In this document: positions 45,842 through 56,329 of the stretch, one piece after another
Numbering within the stretch: position 1 is the first letter of the stretch
Layout: every line of letters starts with the position of its first letter
Source of the DNA: Batillaria attramentaria
Taxonomy: Eukaryota; Mollusca; Gastropoda; Batillariidae
Assembly: GCA_018292915.2 (NCBI GenBank)
Contig: JACVVK020000318.1
Span: forward strand, 96,001-160,000
Length of the DNA: 64,000 nucleotides
Direction: 5' to 3'
Position numbers and translations under genes: made by a program
Notes under the pieces: generated by a model
The model's database searches: none
The model's input: the letters and a program-made list of their open reading frames with translations, nothing else
Told to the model about the DNA's origin: nothing

Positions 45842-45913
<72 letters not shown>
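45819..45913. repeat. (GA)n(GT)n compound microsatellite
   Basis: (GA)n then about 34 GT units. Confidence 0.97.
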
Positions 45914-45915
<2 letters not shown>

Positions 45916-46009
45916 TCCCGTATACATGGCATTACAAAAGAACGACCGTGACGACAGCAGGTGATTAAATGGAAACAACATATTGGGCTGGTCAGTGGCC
46001 ATCTTGTTA

Positions 46010-46045
46010 AATTTGTGGGCTGAACATTTCCAAAGCGGCAGTTTG
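46010..46045 (-). mobile_element. SINE-B short fragment, minus strand
   Basis: TTGTGGGCTGAACATTTCCA AAGC matches the SINE-B centre (CTTTGGAAATGTTCAGCCCA). Confidence 0.55.
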
Positions 46046-46429
46046 CCTTAATTAGTTGAACAGATGTCGTAGCTGTTGCGTCACTGACGTGTAACTGAAA
46101 ACCGTCAGCCTCACAGATCTCTTTTCGTCGATTTCTTCCTCAAGGAAACTGTGTGTCACATAACAGGAATGCGTTGTTTCCGAATACTCGATACCGCGGT
46201 ATGAAAAACCGATCAGTAGACATACATTTGGCTCATGTCTTAGCAACGACGGCTATAATTTTTTCACGTGTGTAACTGATATCATGCTTCTGTCATTATG
46301 ACTAGCCCAGGTCCTTATGCAAACCTAGAAAAGTTAATTATGTCCCTTTCGATAAAAGAAAAAGGAAATTCCTGGGTTGTCAATGGTAATAGCAGGATTT
46401 CCACAGAGCCAATCAGGTTTATATGTCAC

Positions 46430-46510
46430 GTTGTTGTTGTTGTTGTTGTTGTTGTTTGTCGGGTTTTTTTGTTTGTTGCTTTGTTTGCTGTTGTTGTTAT
46501 TGTTGCTGTT
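46430..46510. repeat. (GTT)n tract
   Basis: GTT units with interruptions; (CT)n and poly-T lie at 46681-46716. Confidence 0.9.
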
Positions 46511-46990
46511 TTCTCCAGTGGCTGAAAAACATGATAAAAAATGTGGGTTCTTTATAGATTGTTATATTATATGAAATTATCATCACTATCTTCAGTGCAT
46601 GACACCAGAAACAGCATATAGAAATAAAGTATTAAAACCAACCTGGAAACAACAGCTGCAACAACTGAACAGTAATTTTTTTCTCTCTCTCTCTCTTTTT
46701 TTTTTTTTTTTTTTTTCGTCTTTCGCCAACGCTACAAATCGAAGGTTGGACCGCCTAAGTAAGCAACACTGCCAAAAAAATGTGCACAGAACAACAAAGA
46801 TGGCGACCTCAATTATGGTTAATTAATCGTAATTATTATCTGTGATTTGTCAATGTAATGCGTAATTATTGGCTGGTTCATTCTGTGTGAAGCCATTACA
46901 AGGGGCTAGTGAATTACAAATGAGCAACACGTGGTCTTGTCTTGAATGATAATTTGCCCCGTTCGAAACAATTAAAGTTTTTTGTTTAAA

Positions 46991-47270
46991 TATCATTTTG
47001 ATATTACATGTTTCCAGTAGAGGTGACTGACTTTTGTAGCTTACATTTTGCGTCAGTTGAATAAAACACAAGAAGAGGAAAAGATAGGCATATTGAGTGA
47101 TGTGGGATGACAGATGGGGTCAGGCATGTAATATCATTTTGATATTACATGTTTCTAAAGGTGACTGAGTTTTTAGCTTACATTTTGCGTCAATTGAATA
47201 AAACACAAAAAGAAGAAAAGATAGGCGGTTTGAGTGATGTGGGATGACAGATGGAGTTAGGCATCAGTCT
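46991..47270 (+). repeat. tandem duplication, period 141 bp
   Basis: Two units (46991-47131 and 47132-47270) sharing TATCATTTTGATATTACATG, GCTTACATTTTGCGTCA and GATGTGGGATGACAGATGG. Confidence 0.95.
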
Positions 47271-47283
47271 TTCACAAGTGACG

Positions 47284-47522
47284 TATTGTTACAATGTCAC
47301 GTGTGATCTTGCGTCATCTATTGCTATTTCGTTTCAGTGCAGTCACCAGGTGTGTCCCTCTTGGCGTGACAAAGTTAAATGTTTTTTTCATGCACTGATC
47401 AATAGTGGAAAACTATTGTTACAATGTCACGTGTGATTTCGCGTCATCTTTTGCCGTTTCGTTTCAGTGCAATCATCAGGTGTGTCCTTCATGGCGTGAC
47501 AAATTGTTTTATCAATTTATAA
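47284..47522 (+). repeat. tandem duplication, period 130 bp
   Basis: Directly follows the previous duplication. Units at 47284 and 47414 share TATTGTTACAATGTCACGTG and GTTTCGTTTCAGTGCA-type blocks. Confidence 0.95.
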
Positions 47523-47980
47523 AAACTGGAAACTATTACAAAAAATGAAAACAGCATAATGAGAGAAGGTCCAGTAAATTTTATTCTGTTCACAGATGAG
47601 GTAATAGAAAACAACAACAGCGACAACAACAACAACAACAACGACAACAACAGCAACAACAGTTTAAGTACATGTACATGCAATACGACGTGCTGAATAG
47701 TAGTTTTGGTGACCACAAACCAAAGTGTAAGTTGTCATGACTAAGTGGTGATGGGCTCTGTCATGGCGAGTAAAATGTGTGCAGCTGAATTTAGTAAGTC
47801 AATCAAATGTGTTTCATGCACTGCTTTGAAATACTGTGCAAAACAAATCAGAAAAAAACTATAGGAAACGAAATTTTCAAAAATACGGTCGAGAAAGTAG
47901 CTTGGGTTATCGTGGAATCGTGTTCGTGTTGGAGGAATCAGTAAATAATGAGCAATATCAAACACATGTCAAATTTTTAA
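47523..47980. other. unique DNA with (CAA)n
   Basis: (CAACAG)/(CAA)n at 47610-47660. No gene seen. Confidence 0.4.
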
Positions 47981-48010
47981 AATGTGTATGTGGGGGGGGG
48001 GGGGAGGGGG

Positions 48011-48190
48011 GAAGCCGGGGTGGCCGAGTGGTAGAGCGCTGGACTTCAAATGCTCGGGTCGTGAGCCGGTTCGTGTCCCGGCTGGGGCTAGATATTTGTG
48101 CTGTCTTTTTCATCGTTGCCCCGTCTTTGACATCACCCGTATCATGGTATGTGGTGGAAAAGGACGTTAAATCCCCAAACAACCCCCCCC
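48011..48190 (+). mobile_element. SINE-A, full length
   Basis: GAAGCCGGGGTGGCCGAGTG head, B-box region altered by a short insertion (GAGCCGGTTCGTGTCCC), full body and C-rich tail. Confidence 0.92.
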
Positions 48191-48356
48191 CCTCCCCCTT
48201 ATGTGGGACAGTTTGCTTGGTTAATTGGGGGCCTTGAACACCCCCCCCTTACCCCCACCCCACCCCTCCCTCCCCCAATTATCAGTGACAATATTTGACT
48301 CACACGGAAATGTTGCAGGCATGGGCAGTAGACATAGTTTCTCACAAGGAACGTGA

Positions 48357-48500
48357 GTGGGCTGGTGGGTGTTTAGAGGGTGTCTTCTACTCACCGCAAA
48401 TATGATTTCAAGGTTGGAGACGCTGAAAAAAAAGACCGTTGGAAACTTTAACCCAGTCGAAATTCAAACTCACGGCTTTCCAATCTCGAGTCCAAGAAAG
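48357..48500 (-). mobile_element. diverged SINE-A-like element, minus strand
   Basis: GGTGGGTGTTTAGAGGG tail, degraded body and B-box-like GAAATTCAAACTCACGGC. Old relative or separate subfamily. Confidence 0.4.
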
Positions 48501-49180
48501 CAAAGAAAATGGAACAGTACTTGTGGGGTATCTACAGTGGCGCTACCGACAAAGATTATTCCGCGGCTAGAAAGAAAACAAATGGAGCAGAGTACACCTC
48601 ACAAATCACCACGACCCAAACGGAACCCCAAGAAGTGCCGCGGTCACCACCACTGTCCGTCGGAAACTGGACTGAAATTTATTCTGATCTCAGTCGGTAC
48701 GGAGTTCATTTCTCACCACGAGTCATTGGAGAATTCAATTTCACATGTCGTTTGTATTAATATGATTAGTAACCGCCATCGATAAAGGGGCTGTACCCGG
48801 GACCTCTTGGCGGGGTGGTCTTGTTTATGGCTCCCTCGTTGCCTGCACAATGGCGCTGATGCCAAGGGCGATAAAGCTCATATGGATTGGAGTGACTTCC
48901 CTTTATCCTCTGCATGATTTAGACGAGCGAATGATAATACCGGAGGGAGGCTGTTGGAAGGGAGAGCGGATTACGGAAACTGCTGAAATGGAAGCGGGGT
49001 TGTCGCGGATTGTGGGCACAGCTGGACGGACAGGGTCATGTTCGTCATACACGTATTTCTCTCCGTGTTTATGCCCCCTGTAAAGTGTATGCAACATCAG
49101 TGTAAACCTATTTCCGGAGTATCCCACAAATTTTGGGCAGAATCTGATGCTATTATGCTACGATTGCTCTGTGTGTTCGC
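48501..49180. other. unique DNA, no gene called
   Basis: An 83-codon frame 48509-48760 starts in good context (GAAAATGG) but has no recognisable domain. Confidence 0.35.
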
Positions 49181-49181
49181 G

Positions 49182-49194
49182 AGCGCGCGCGCGC

Positions 49195-49260
<66 letters not shown>
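49182..49260. repeat. (GC)n(GT)n microsatellite
   Basis: GCGC block followed by about 31 GT units. Confidence 0.97.
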
Positions 49261-49262
<2 letters not shown>

Positions 49263-49514
49263 TACAAATTTTGCGAAAATTAGAAACATCTTTCAGGAAA
49301 AATATTACTAATGTAGCGCCCTGTCACTCAGTCCCCAAAACCACATCCACCTCCATAGCAGCATCGTGCAATAGCCCCAATCCTCGTCATCAAGCGCTAG
49401 AAAACTGCCCCAGGGTTCGAGCCCTCCATGGATTCCATCTACCACCTGGAAGGAATACCACTGGAGTTGACGAAGAGGTGAAGCAGCTTTTAAAAAATCC
49501 GCCACTCCGTCACA

Positions 49515-49855
49515 GACCATTTAGGGGCACTTACCTGACGGGAGTTGAAAAAAAAAAAGCAAATGTCTCTTTTCTGCTCGGGCCTCACTGGAGTAATGCG
49601 AGTCTCCTTTCTGTTTAGGCCACAAAGCTTCTTCACTCAAATCCGCTCGCGTCACCTCCGCTTGCGATATGCGCAAAAAAAAGTCCCAGCTTCACTGGCA
49701 GCTTGCCTCCTGTTGTAATCCCCTGGCATGTACCCTGTCCTACAAATACGAAAAATCAAGAAAATCACGCTCGTTCGTGACAACAAAAATCATTACGAAC
49801 CATCACACTCGACAAACGTGGTCCTTCAAATAAACACTTCACTTGACCCCCCCCC
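49515..49855 (+). repeat. interspersed repeat C, copy 3
   Basis: Shorter at its 5' end than the other copies; begins at CAGACCATTTAGGGGCAC and ends at ATAAACACTTCACTTGACC before poly-C. Confidence 0.8.
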
Positions 49856-50149
49856 CCCCACGCTCAATTTGCGTTATTACGCTAACTTGACCCCCTCAGC
49901 CCAACCTGTTCTCATAGTGAAGAGAAGTTAATGACCCAACAGTCCTGCAAGGCCAGCATTGGCGCCAGGAATTTAAGTGATTGCGACGAGCTAACAATGG
50001 CGTCGGTAACGAATGGTTAATGAACCGTGAAATTATGCGGGCTGCCGCCATGTCCCGTCAGTAAAACCTGGACTGGGGAAAAAATACGAATAAAAATAGA
50101 AAGGAAAAAAAAAAACAGCAACAACAAACAAACGGTATTAGCAGTCTTT

Positions 50150-50509
50150 TAGGGGGGATCGTAAGGTACGAACTGCGATCGGGGGAAATATTATTTGGTG
50201 ACGGTGTCATAGACCGCGCCTATCTGTCCGCTCTCATTCAGCTCTACACACCATCCCGTAACCTCCGTTCTTCCCCCGGCACCCGTATTCTCCGTATTCC
50301 CAGCCGTCAGAAAAAGTTTCAAGGCCAGCGTGCGTTTTCATACATTGGTCCTGTAAGCTGGAACGGCCTCCCCTCTCACATCCGCCATGCTCAATCTTTA
50401 GCAGTCTTCAAGTCCCACCTTAAAACACATCTTTTCTCCATGCAGTAGAACCAACCCCCCATGCTCCTCCCCTCCCCGTTCTCCATCTCTGCATGCCACC
50501 TACAAAGAA

Positions 50510-50601
<92 letters not shown>

Positions 50602-50725
50602 TGTGTGTGTTGTACGTTATATACGTTCATGTTTTTTGCATGTTATGTGTAGTTTATGTACGCGCCCTGAGATCTTGTGAGATGGGGCGCCACAAATACC
50701 CTTTATTATTATTATTAGACGCTGT
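50150..50725 (+). mobile_element. LINE 3' fragment: reverse transcriptase C-terminus plus 3' UTR
   Basis: An open frame, 5'-truncated, runs to a TAG at 50446-50448. Its last 77 codons contain YTPSRNLRSS, FSYIGPVSWNGLPSHIR and FKSHLKTHLF. This arrangement (Y.PSR.LRSS, then F...P..WN.LP..IR, then FKS.LKTHLF) is known from the C-terminal end of CR1/L2/Jockey-type non-LTR retrotransposon ORF2, downstream of the polymerase domain. The 3' UTR carries (GT)n (50512-50610) and a tail reading GGGGCGCCACAAATACCC then (TTA)n. The endonuclease and catalytic polymerase parts are absent, as in a 5'-truncated insertion. Confidence 0.85.
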
Positions 50726-50729
50726 TGCA

Positions 50730-50938
50730 GTTGCACAAACCTATCGAAATGCTTTTGGCGCCGCTGACTTGGAAGCTGAAGCTTTGGCAGCTTACTGCCA
50801 CGTGCAAGAGCTTGAAAAAATGGAGGTTTTTTGTGTTGTTTTTTAACAAATTCTCCGTTGGCTTTGTAGCTGATTTTTGCCTGGGCAGAACATGTCATTT
50901 TGTCATTAGTTTTGACATACACACAAATACATCGAGAG

Positions 50939-50980
<42 letters not shown>

Positions 50981-51450
50981 TTGTGATAAAACCAACGAGT
51001 ATAACATAAAACGATAAACCCTATGACCCACACCATCCCGCTAACACAGAGAAACAAATGTGGATAGATTATTAAAGATAATGTATGCATACTTTCATAC
51101 GACGGAGACGAAGTAAAAATGCCTCCTCCCTGGACTTCAAAAGACAGAGTTGGTACACAGTACTCTCATAAAAAAAACTATGCCGTCAGATTATGCCAAA
51201 AAACCAACAGTCCGTTTGCTTACGGTGAATTGTTTTATAGCTTCTCTTTTTGTTGTTGTTGTTGTTGTTGTTGGCCATTTCTTGCACTTAGTTGCTGAGG
51301 ACGGGATATGTTTTATGTATACTTTTACCATTTTGCTGAGTACAATAAAAGTGATTTTGCAGGGGTGAAATGAGTTTCATGTGGTTATGGTGTTTGAGCA
51401 TAGTGTTTTAAACAGTAGTGTGGGAAAATTAAATTCTGAAACGAGAGAGA
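50730..51450. other. unique-looking DNA, no gene seen
   Basis: (GA)n at 50936-50976 and (TTG)n at 51249-51272 only. Confidence 0.4.
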
Positions 51451-51452
51451 GA

Positions 51453-51695
51453 GGGTGGGTGGGTGGGTGTATGGGGGTTTAACGTCCTTTTCCACCACAT
51501 ACGGGTGATATCAAAGACGGGGCAATGATGAAAAAAGCCAGCACAAATAGTTGGGTGGGTGGGTGGGTGTGTGTTTGGGAGTTTAACGTCCTTTTCCACC
51601 ACATAAGACAAATAGTTGGCCCCAGCCGGAATACGAACTCACGACCCGAGCATTAGAAGTCCAACGCTCTACTATTCGGCCATCTCCGGCTCCCA
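51453..51695 (-). mobile_element. SINE-A interrupted by a second SINE-A
   Basis: The outer copy runs from the (GGGT)n tail at 51453 to 51554 and from 51608 to the head end GGCTCCC at 51695. The stretch between (51555-51607) is a second, strongly 5'-truncated SINE-A. Confidence 0.9.
51555..51607 (-). mobile_element. SINE-A self-insertion, 53 bp, 12-bp TSD
   Basis: Only tail and the last about 25 bp of the body (TTTAACGTCCTTTTCC...). Flanked by ACAAATAGTTGG at 51543-51554 and 51608-51619, both being outer SINE sequence. Confidence 0.88.
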
Positions 51696-52530
51696 GAGAG
51701 AGAGGGGGGGGGGGGGGGAGTAGTTTGATACTAATCATACATATCAGTGTAAACATTTTACATGTATTTTCGACGCTTGTGCCTAATATTGTAAAATGGA
51801 TAAGTGAGAGTTTTAAAGTAACTGCAGAGAGGAATAAATATAAGCACAAACATTTTGTTAAAAAATGAGTCAGATTGGTAGTGGTGGGTGTGGAGGGGGG
51901 GGGGTACGGTGGGAGAGTAGGTATCACGATGATCAACGCAGATGAAAAAGAGAACCAGTTACAGATTAAAGATTATGTGTGGGTGGTGGAGATGTTCAAC
52001 AAGCATTGACATGAAGGGAAGGGTTGGGTTTGTCAATGGAGGGGGGGGGGTGAGGGAAGGGGGAGGTCTTGAAAAGCGTTCTTCCAAATGGTGCCACTCG
52101 CAAACAGCCGTCTTTACATTATTCTGGCACGCCTTCAAGGAAAAAAATGGACGGGGGCGTCACGTTAACTTAGCCAGAAGATCAGTTATCTTCGCTATAA
52201 CGACCCGAAAATTGAGTTGTCAGTGAAAAGGTCCATTTCAGTTCTTGAGACAAAAGCATCGACGTCTATTTAATAACTGAGGCGAGCAAGATCACTCTAC
52301 AGGCAAAGGCCGACTTTTGACATGTCCCATTAGATTGCTTCCTGTGATAAGCGCCGACGAGCCACAAGACGATGGAGAGCGCGTAACCAAACTGTACATG
52401 TTTTAGCCTCCGCGTAGTGTGAAGAAGGATGGGGGGAGAGTACTCTATAGGAAGGTGTGGGCATTTGTGCGAGCAGATTCATTTACTCCACTACCACTCT
52501 GTAAACTATGTGTTTTTAGTGGTGCGGGAG
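51696..52530. other. unique-looking DNA, no gene seen
   Basis: G runs at 51706-51718, 51894-51903 and 52038-52050. No gene seen. Confidence 0.4.
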
Positions 52531-52534
52531 TGCA

Positions 52535-52540
52535 GTGTGT

Positions 52541-52627
<87 letters not shown>
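52535..52627. repeat. (GT)n microsatellite
   Basis: Opens a G/T-skewed domain to about 53240. Confidence 0.97.
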
Positions 52628-52628
<1 letters not shown>

Positions 52629-53240
52629 AATTAGCGGTTATATTCAACTTTGTTTGATGGCATGTTCGTTTTTTTCTGTTTGTGTTCTTGTGGTGTTTAT
52701 TTTAGTTTCTTTGTTTGAGTTTCTTGTTTGGTTTATTTGTTTCTTTATTTGTTTGATTGTTTATTTTTTATTTTGTGCGCTTTGTTGTTGCTGTTTTTAG
52801 TCGGTAGTTTTGGTGTTGTTTGGTAGTGAGTTTTTAGTTATTGCAGGTTTTTGTTTTGTTTTGTTTGTTTTGGTGTCTTTTGTTGTTGTTGTTGTTGTTG
52901 TTGTGGGGTTTTTTGGGGGGGTGTTTTGTTTGTTGTTGTTGTTTTTGTTGTTATTCTTATTGTTTCTGTTGTTGTTGTTGTTGCTGCTGTTGATGTTGGT
53001 GGTGTGGTGGTGGTGGTGGCGGTGTTTGCTTTTTCTGTGTATATATGTGTGTGGAGGGGGGGGGGTCTTTGTTTGTTTGATTTTAGGAGGGACTGAGGTG
53101 TTTGGGGTGTTTTTTCTTAGTTTGTTTGCTTGTGTGTTTTGTTTTGTTGTTGTTTTTTTCTGTTTTGTTTTTTGTGTGTATTGGGATGATGGCGGTTGCA
53201 ATTGTGTGGTGTTTTTTAGTTGTGTTGTGGGATTTTTAGG
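52628..53240. repeat. G/T-skewed low-complexity domain
   Basis: About 600 bp with very few A or C on the plus strand, built of TTG, TTTG, GGT and T/G runs. A 154-codon minus-strand frame rich in Asn, Thr and Lys is an artefact. Confidence 0.88.
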
Positions 53241-53397
53241 GGGCCCTTTACCTTTATTCACCTACCTCTCTCACCCCCATCTCCATCCTCCCTGAGATAT
53301 TTACTACGCGCGAACGCAATGGCTCGTACCCGATCGCGACACTGCCATCCATTTGAAATCTAGTTTATCTCCCTTGCGCCATCCATCAACTAAATGA

Positions 53398-53706
53398 AGA
53401 CACTGTGTTCCAGGCAGCCGTAGTTTCGTACCGGCCCCGGAAAATAAAGACGATTCGTTCACGCCTCAGCCAGATGCAACGAATTTTAAAGCCATCTTTA
53501 CAGAGTGTAGGCTTAAGGTGTTGGAAGTTTGTCAGAGTTGTTGGTTGGGTGGATCAGTGGTGTGTACGGCATGTGAGTTGCGTACACCGCGAACTATTCC
53601 TGTCATTCAAGAGACAGTGCTATTTGTAATAAATCGAGAAGCAGTTAAGACGATTCGCCCAAAGATCTTCGCACATGATCCCAGGAAATTGTGTCCTAAC
53701 TCTTAA
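53398..53706 (+). CDS. 102-codon open frame, possible exon or element-derived ORF
   Basis: Open from just after a TGA at 53395 to TAA at 53704-53706; no ATG, so it would be a terminal exon or a degraded ORF (possible acceptor GTGTTCCAG at 53413). Balanced composition, with a cysteine cluster FTECRLKVLEVCQSCW (C-x8-C-x2-C) and a further C-x2-C (VVCTAC) 8 residues later, resembling a zinc-binding knuckle. The hydrophobic/Cys spacing faintly recalls uncharacterised zinc-finger proteins common in aquatic invertebrates and fish, from memory only. It could be chance. Confidence 0.28.
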   Translation, partial: RHCVPGSRSFVPAPENKDDSFTPQPDATNFKAIFTECRLKVLEVCQSCWLGGSVVCTACELRTPRTIPVIQETVLFVINREAVKTIRPKIFAHDPRKLCPNS

Positions 53707-53714
53707 AACCCCGT

Positions 53715-53945
53715 GCTAAAATTGCAGTTTTAGTAGAAATTTTCAGAGCACTAAGAGCCACTCCAAGCCACTATTATGCAATCTGTACCGGTCCTAACGG
53801 AAAAGGGCCACGCCTTGCGTAATAGTGGCTTGAAGTGGCTCTCACTGGTGTGCAGTGGCTTGTTCTTTTTAACCGTTCGTGTAACTATAGTAGGCAGGCG
53901 GATGGTCGGGTTTGGGCTCTTGAGAGTTTTTAGGACTGTTCGTCC
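53715..53945 (+). repeat. fold-back repeat D, copy 2
   Basis: Matches 16088-16215 plus 16541-16620. Contains 25-nt arms 53756-53780 and 53816-53840 that are reverse complements except at two positions, with a 35-nt loop. Confidence 0.85.
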
Positions 53946-54130
53946 GAAATTAGCGTTTCTTTCTTTCTTCAAGTCTTTTTTTCTTTCTTTCTTTTTGCAG
54001 GTTGTAAGTTTTAGAATAGGAAACAGTTCTTACTCAGGCCATTGTTTTTTGTTTGTTTTTGTTTTTTTCATGCTATATTTAAAGAGTCTTTCTTTTCATA
54101 AGTCAGTCTTTCTGTCTTTCTGTCTGTCTT

Positions 54131-54279
54131 GGACTTCTGATGCTCGCGTCGTGAGTTCGTATCCCGGCCGGGGCCAGATATTTGTGCTGGCTTTTTCATC
54201 GTTGCCCCGTCCATGAATATCACCCGTATGTGGTGGAAAAGGGCGTTAAATCCCCAAACACCCACCCACCCACCCTTTT
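54131..54279 (+). mobile_element. SINE-A, 5'-truncated, 10-bp TSD
   Basis: Starts inside the tRNA head at GGACTTCTGATGC. Flanked by TGTCTGTCTT at 54121-54130 and 54280-54289. Confidence 0.93.
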
Positions 54280-54379
54280 TGTCTGTCTTAAATTTTTGAA
54301 TGGGGAAACACTTTCTGCGCACAAGTTTTCAGCTGTTAAAAAAAAAGATCATCATTGTTGCGGTCTAGTATGAACACCG

Positions 54380-54425
54380 TTTGTTTGTTTGTTTGTTTGT
54401 TTGTTTGTTTGTTTGTTTGTTTGTT
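54380..54425. repeat. (TTTG)n microsatellite
   Basis: Further TTTG tracts lie at 54897-54944 and 55046-55080. Confidence 0.96.
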
Positions 54426-55110
54426 TTGTTCAGAAACAGTGTTTATGCATTGACTGTAGAAACTCTGTGACACAGGTAGGCGGGTCAGTGTTAAATACTG
54501 CCCGCTGAACGCATCTCTGTTTTCCTTGCCTCGGTTTCCCTGGCTCATCCCTATCTGCGCGTGTCATGGGAGGTAATCCATTAGGCTGTTAGTGGAAAGA
54601 TAGCAGGCTGAAGCTGGCACGGCAAGCCATGAAGCGGTGGGGGTATAGGGGACAGGAGAAGGAGGGGGGAGGGGGAAGCGTTGCTTCTGTCGATATCGAG
54701 CGCTAAACAAATTAGCAGGAAGCTGCGTACGAAGCTAACATGGCGTATTGTTTCCCTGGCTGACTCTGCATGTGTGATGTAAAGCTGGCAACGTTTTAGT
54801 TTCACACGAGTGTGCTGTTGTACGTGTCATTACAGTTGTTGTAGGCGTCTTGTGTCTTGTTTTCTTGTGGCTTAGTGAAACAATGAAAGTTGTTGCTGTT
54901 TGTTTGTTTGTTTGTTTGTTTGTTTGTTTGTTTGTTTGTTTGTTTTGATTTTCTTTGTGTTTTTGTGTTGCCGATTTTTGCCAAAATGTTTCTCCTTTTT
55001 TTTGTTTTGATTTCCTTTTTCTCTCGTTGTTTATTTGTTCTGGTTTTGTTTGTTTGTTTGTTTGTTTGTTTGTTTGTTTATATTGATTTTCTTTGTGGTT
55101 TTGTGTTGCG
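54426..55110. other. unique DNA and G/T-skewed stretch
   Basis: Unique to about 54880, then T/G-rich with two TTTG tracts. No gene seen. Confidence 0.4.
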
Positions 55111-55112
55111 GA

Positions 55113-55116
<4 letters not shown>

Positions 55117-55182
<66 letters not shown>
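55117..55182. repeat. (CT)n microsatellite
   Basis: About 33 units. Confidence 0.97.
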
Positions 55183-55185
<3 letters not shown>

Positions 55186-55359
55186 GTTTGTTCTGGTTTG
55201 GTTTACTATCATTAAAACAGTGCCGCTTATTTGTATATTTTTTTAGGAATCAGCAATCAACTGTATTTCAACACACACACACACTGAGTTTTACCAAAAA
55301 ATATCTTTTCCTCAAGACAAAACCACTCAGACACCATCGAGCTCAGCTTCGCTTCTCAC

Positions 55360-55590
55360 TCAACTTGACGTCTGCTTCTTTCGTATTTTCTTCTCCCAGA
55401 CAAAGTTCCTTGCCTCAAAGACCACCATCACATTTCCTGTTTCTCTCAAACACTGACGGAGACGAACTGTTCTGATGTCCAGTCTTGACCAGAGTCGCCA
55501 GCCAACGAGGAAAACCTGATGGCCGACAAAGGGGACATCACTGTCTGGATCTGTTCCAAGGGAGACAACTTCCTCAAGCGTCTGAGGTTT
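55360..55590 (-). CDS. weak candidate terminal exon, unrecognised
   Basis: About 75 open codons on the minus strand ending in TGA (55360-55362), without ATG; the frame is closed upstream by TAA near 55610 and an acceptor-like GTCAAG or ACCTCAG lies at its start. It reads SDVPFVGHQVFLVGW... and ...RLRQCLRETGNVMVV.... A second minus-strand frame is also open here for over 60 codons, which weakens the case. No family recognised. Confidence 0.18.
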   Translation of the reverse strand, partial: KPQTLEEVVSLGTDPDSDVPFVGHQVFLVGWRLWSRLDIRTVRLRQCLRETGNVMVVFEARNFVWEKKIRKKQTSS

Positions 55591-55944
55591 TCTTGACAAT
55601 ATTGTTTAGTGATCAGAGGGATTCCTGCAGTTGCCGTCCGCTATCTTCGCCGCACAGGCTGTTTTGGTAATGGTGTGGAAGATGAAGAAGATGACTGTTT
55701 GAAAGGGAGGTATTAAAGAAATGCTTCAGGCTTCTCCTTTCCTTTCTTTTTTCTTTCTTCTTCCTCTCTCTTTTTTTTTTTTTTTTTTTCTCAAAACGCA
55801 AAATTGTTTATTTGGAAATTCCAGGAGTACGATGTGAGAGAAAAATGTAGCCCCCTTTTGGAAGCTAATGACAGAATAATACTGAAGGATGAATTTGTGT
55901 GGTACAATTTAGTGCTTAAGTTCTCGCAAGTTTTTTTGGGTTTT

Positions 55945-55948
<4 letters not shown>

Positions 55949-56015
<67 letters not shown>
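55949..56015. repeat. (TG)n microsatellite
   Basis: About 33 units, then (GA)n at 56018-56030. (TTG)n at 56124-56158. Confidence 0.97.
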
Positions 56016-56018
<3 letters not shown>

Positions 56019-56123
56019 AGAGAGAGAGAGGTCACTGCTTCTGTAATATTTATGTATTTTATCCGCCGCTACTCGTACTGAAAAATGTGCACTTCCTGAC
56101 ACATTTCAGGTAAAGTAAACAAT

Positions 56124-56158
<35 letters not shown>

Positions 56159-56329
56159 CCTGAATAATAATCACGGGTTTTTCTTTACATAACTGTCACA
56201 GCTGTTAATAGAATTCGCGTGTCCAATATATTCGTGACATGCTGTTTGCTAGATGTTTTAATTAAAGTGTTATTTCACAATTCTTCTGGCTTGATTTGCC
56301 CAGTTATGTCCCACCAGACATTCGTTTTT

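Noticed and set aside
52797..53261. 154-codon minus-strand Asn/Thr/Lys-rich frame
   Set aside because: Translation of a G/T-skewed low-complexity domain. The same applies to the 262-codon minus-strand frame at 31446-32234.
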